Shown one piece after another: positions 5,305 to 5,975 of a stretch of 5,975 nucleotides of DNA. Below the pieces are notes generated by a model. That model was not told the origin of the DNA. It searched no databases and was given only the letters and a program-made list of their open reading frames with translations. Positions within the stretch are counted from its first letter, which is position 1, and the number at the start of each line of letters is the position of its first letter. Source of the DNA: an uncultured Lachnospiraceae bacterium. Its GTDB lineage: Bacteria; Bacillota; Clostridia; Lachnospirales; Lachnospiraceae. The translations under genes and the position numbers were made by a program. Location: the NCBI GenBank assembly GCA_934359535.1, contig CAKRLN010000142.1:1-5975 (forward strand), read 5' to 3'.

Positions 5305-5808
5305 ATGGAATTATGGGATATCTATGATGCAGACAAAAAGCCGACCGGACGCACCATGAAGCGCAATGACTGGTGCTTAAAGGATGGCGAATACCATCTG
5401 ACTGTACTCGGTGTCATAAGAAGACCGGATGGACGCTTTTTAATCACGAAGCGTATCCAGACAAAAGCCTGGGCGCCAGGCTGGTGGGAGGTTTCCGGTG
5501 GTGCTGCACAGGCAGGCGAGAAATCAAAAGATGCTGTCTGCCGCGAAATCAAAGAAGAGACCGGCCTCGATGTAAGTCACGCCTCCGGTGGTTACGTCTT
5601 TACCTATAAGCGTGAAAACCCGGATGAGGGGGATAACTATTTTGTTGATGTTTACCGCTTTGACATGGATTTTTCCGAGGATGAGCTTCATTTACAGGAG
5701 GAAGAAACCGACGGATATTTGATCGCTGATGCCTCACAGATCAAAGAGTTTGCTGATCAGGGAATTTTCCTTCATTATGAAAGCATCAAACAGGTTTTTG
5801 AATCTTAA
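5305..5808 (+). CDS. Nudix hydrolase, IPP-isomerase-like subgroup
   Basis: A 167-residue Nudix protein, expected to hydrolyse a nucleoside diphosphate linked to another group in the cytoplasm with Mg2+. The Nudix box at 66-88 is perfect: G, five residues, E72, seven residues, then REIKEETGL. Upstream are the N-terminal strand ELWDIYDADKKPTGR, the GEYHLTVLGVI strand (28-38) and APGWWEVSGGA. The opening and the YHLTV strand resemble the subgroup related to isopentenyl-diphosphate isomerase; the protein looks like a single-domain hydrolase, and its substrate cannot be read from the sequence. The ATG at 5305 is preferred over an in-frame ATG at 5284 because of the ribosome binding site. It is a single-gene unit divergent from mutY, and a terminator follows 34 bases after the stop codon. 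A shared role in oxidative damage control with MutY is possible but unsupported. Confidence 0.93.
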   Translation: MELWDIYDADKKPTGRTMKRNDWCLKDGEYHLTVLGVIRRPDGRFLITKRIQTKAWAPGWWEVSGGAAQAGEKSKDAVCREIKEETGLDVSHASGGYVFTYKRENPDEGDNYFVDVYRFDMDFSEDELHLQEEETDGYLIADASQIKEFADQGIFLHYESIKQVFES

Positions 5809-5842
5809 AGAAAGATACGCCTTTTCGGACGCATCGCATGCA

Positions 5843-5872
5843 AAAAGGACTGCCCATTCCGGCAGTCCTTTT
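5843..5872. terminator. Bidirectional intrinsic terminator between the Nudix gene and crotonase
   Basis: AAAAGGACTGCC (5843-5854) pairs perfectly over 12 bp with GGCAGTCCTTTT (5861-5872), with loop CATTCC. On the plus strand the stem ends in TTTT, and on the minus strand in a five-base T-run (5846-5842). It serves the convergent Nudix gene (stop at 5808) and the crotonase gene (stop at 5902-5900). Confidence 0.9.
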
Positions 5873-5899
5873 CTGGTGGATAAAATAAAATTACAGAAA

Positions 5900-5975
5900 T
5901 TAGAAGTCTGTGAGATCTGCTTTTCTCTTCTCTAAGAAAGCTCCCATTCCTTCTTTTTTATCATGAGTATCATTT
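5900..5975 (-). CDS. Enoyl-CoA hydratase/crotonase family protein, C-terminal end
   Basis: Only the last 24 codons and the stop are in the window, and the gene continues past the right edge. The tail contains DKKEGMGAFLEKRKADLTDF, which matches the closing helix of short-chain enoyl-CoA hydratases such as 3-hydroxybutyryl-CoA dehydratase (typically DQKEGM-AF-EKRKA). In clostridial butyrate synthesis that enzyme dehydrates 3-hydroxybutyryl-CoA to crotonyl-CoA in the cytoplasm. The exact paralogue cannot be decided from this fragment. A terminator lies 28 bases downstream, so no other pathway gene is cotranscribed after it; any operon partners must lie upstream, outside the window. The fragment is too short for a start codon or catalytic glutamates to be seen. 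Confidence 0.8.
   Translation of the reverse strand, partial: NDTHDKKEGMGAFLEKRKADLTDF

Noticed and set aside
4018..5808. MutY and the Nudix hydrolase as one oxidative-damage module
   Set aside because: They are divergent with separate promoters, and the Nudix protein resembles the isomerase-like subgroup rather than MutT; adjacency alone is not enough.
5729..5935. A 68-codon plus-strand frame past the Nudix gene
   Set aside because: It is out of frame with the Nudix gene, crosses the terminator stem and runs antisense to the crotonase tail.

Overview
The window looks like chromosomal DNA from a low-to-mid GC member of the Bacillota, most likely a gut Lachnospiraceae. This rests on the protein flavour (YitT/DUF2179 membrane protein, Clostridia-like MutY, butyrate-type crotonase tail), AG-rich ribosome binding sites, sigma-A-like promoters and short convergent intrinsic terminators. 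The assignment is inference, since no rRNA or other marker gene is present.

Layout from left to right: the 3' end of a cyclophilin-type peptidyl-prolyl isomerase (+, ends at 320); a bidirectional terminator (363-400); a YitT-family membrane protein (-, 440-1324); an intergenic stretch with two candidate promoters and an intrinsic terminator (1347-1465); a family 2 glycosyltransferase (-, 1468-2481) and UDP-galactopyranose mutase glf (-, 2496-3644), which form a two-gene operon; a 373-bp AT-rich gap holding the glf promoter, a possible 35-residue membrane peptide, two mutually exclusive GC-rich hairpins and the hairpin after mutY; mutY (-, 4018-5142); a divergent promoter region; a Nudix hydrolase (+, 5305-5808); a bidirectional terminator (5843-5872); and the last 24 codons of a crotonase-family enoyl-CoA hydratase (-, from 5900 past the right edge).

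Glf makes UDP-galactofuranose from UDP-galactopyranose. The adjoining glycosyltransferase probably uses that or a related donor to build a surface glycan. MutY removes adenine mispaired with 8-oxoguanine. The divergent Nudix hydrolase has a perfect Nudix box, but its substrate is unknown and a link to oxidised nucleotides is only a guess. The other genes look like unrelated single-gene transcription units.

Most of the window is ordinary housekeeping and surface-glycan content, and I see no clear new defence, mobile or regulatory system. The places most worth a second look are the promoter placed directly before a terminator upstream of yitT, the unexplained glf-mutY gap with its small ORF and competing hairpins, and a UDP-galactopyranose mutase that appears to have valine where the well-studied enzymes have an active-site arginine.
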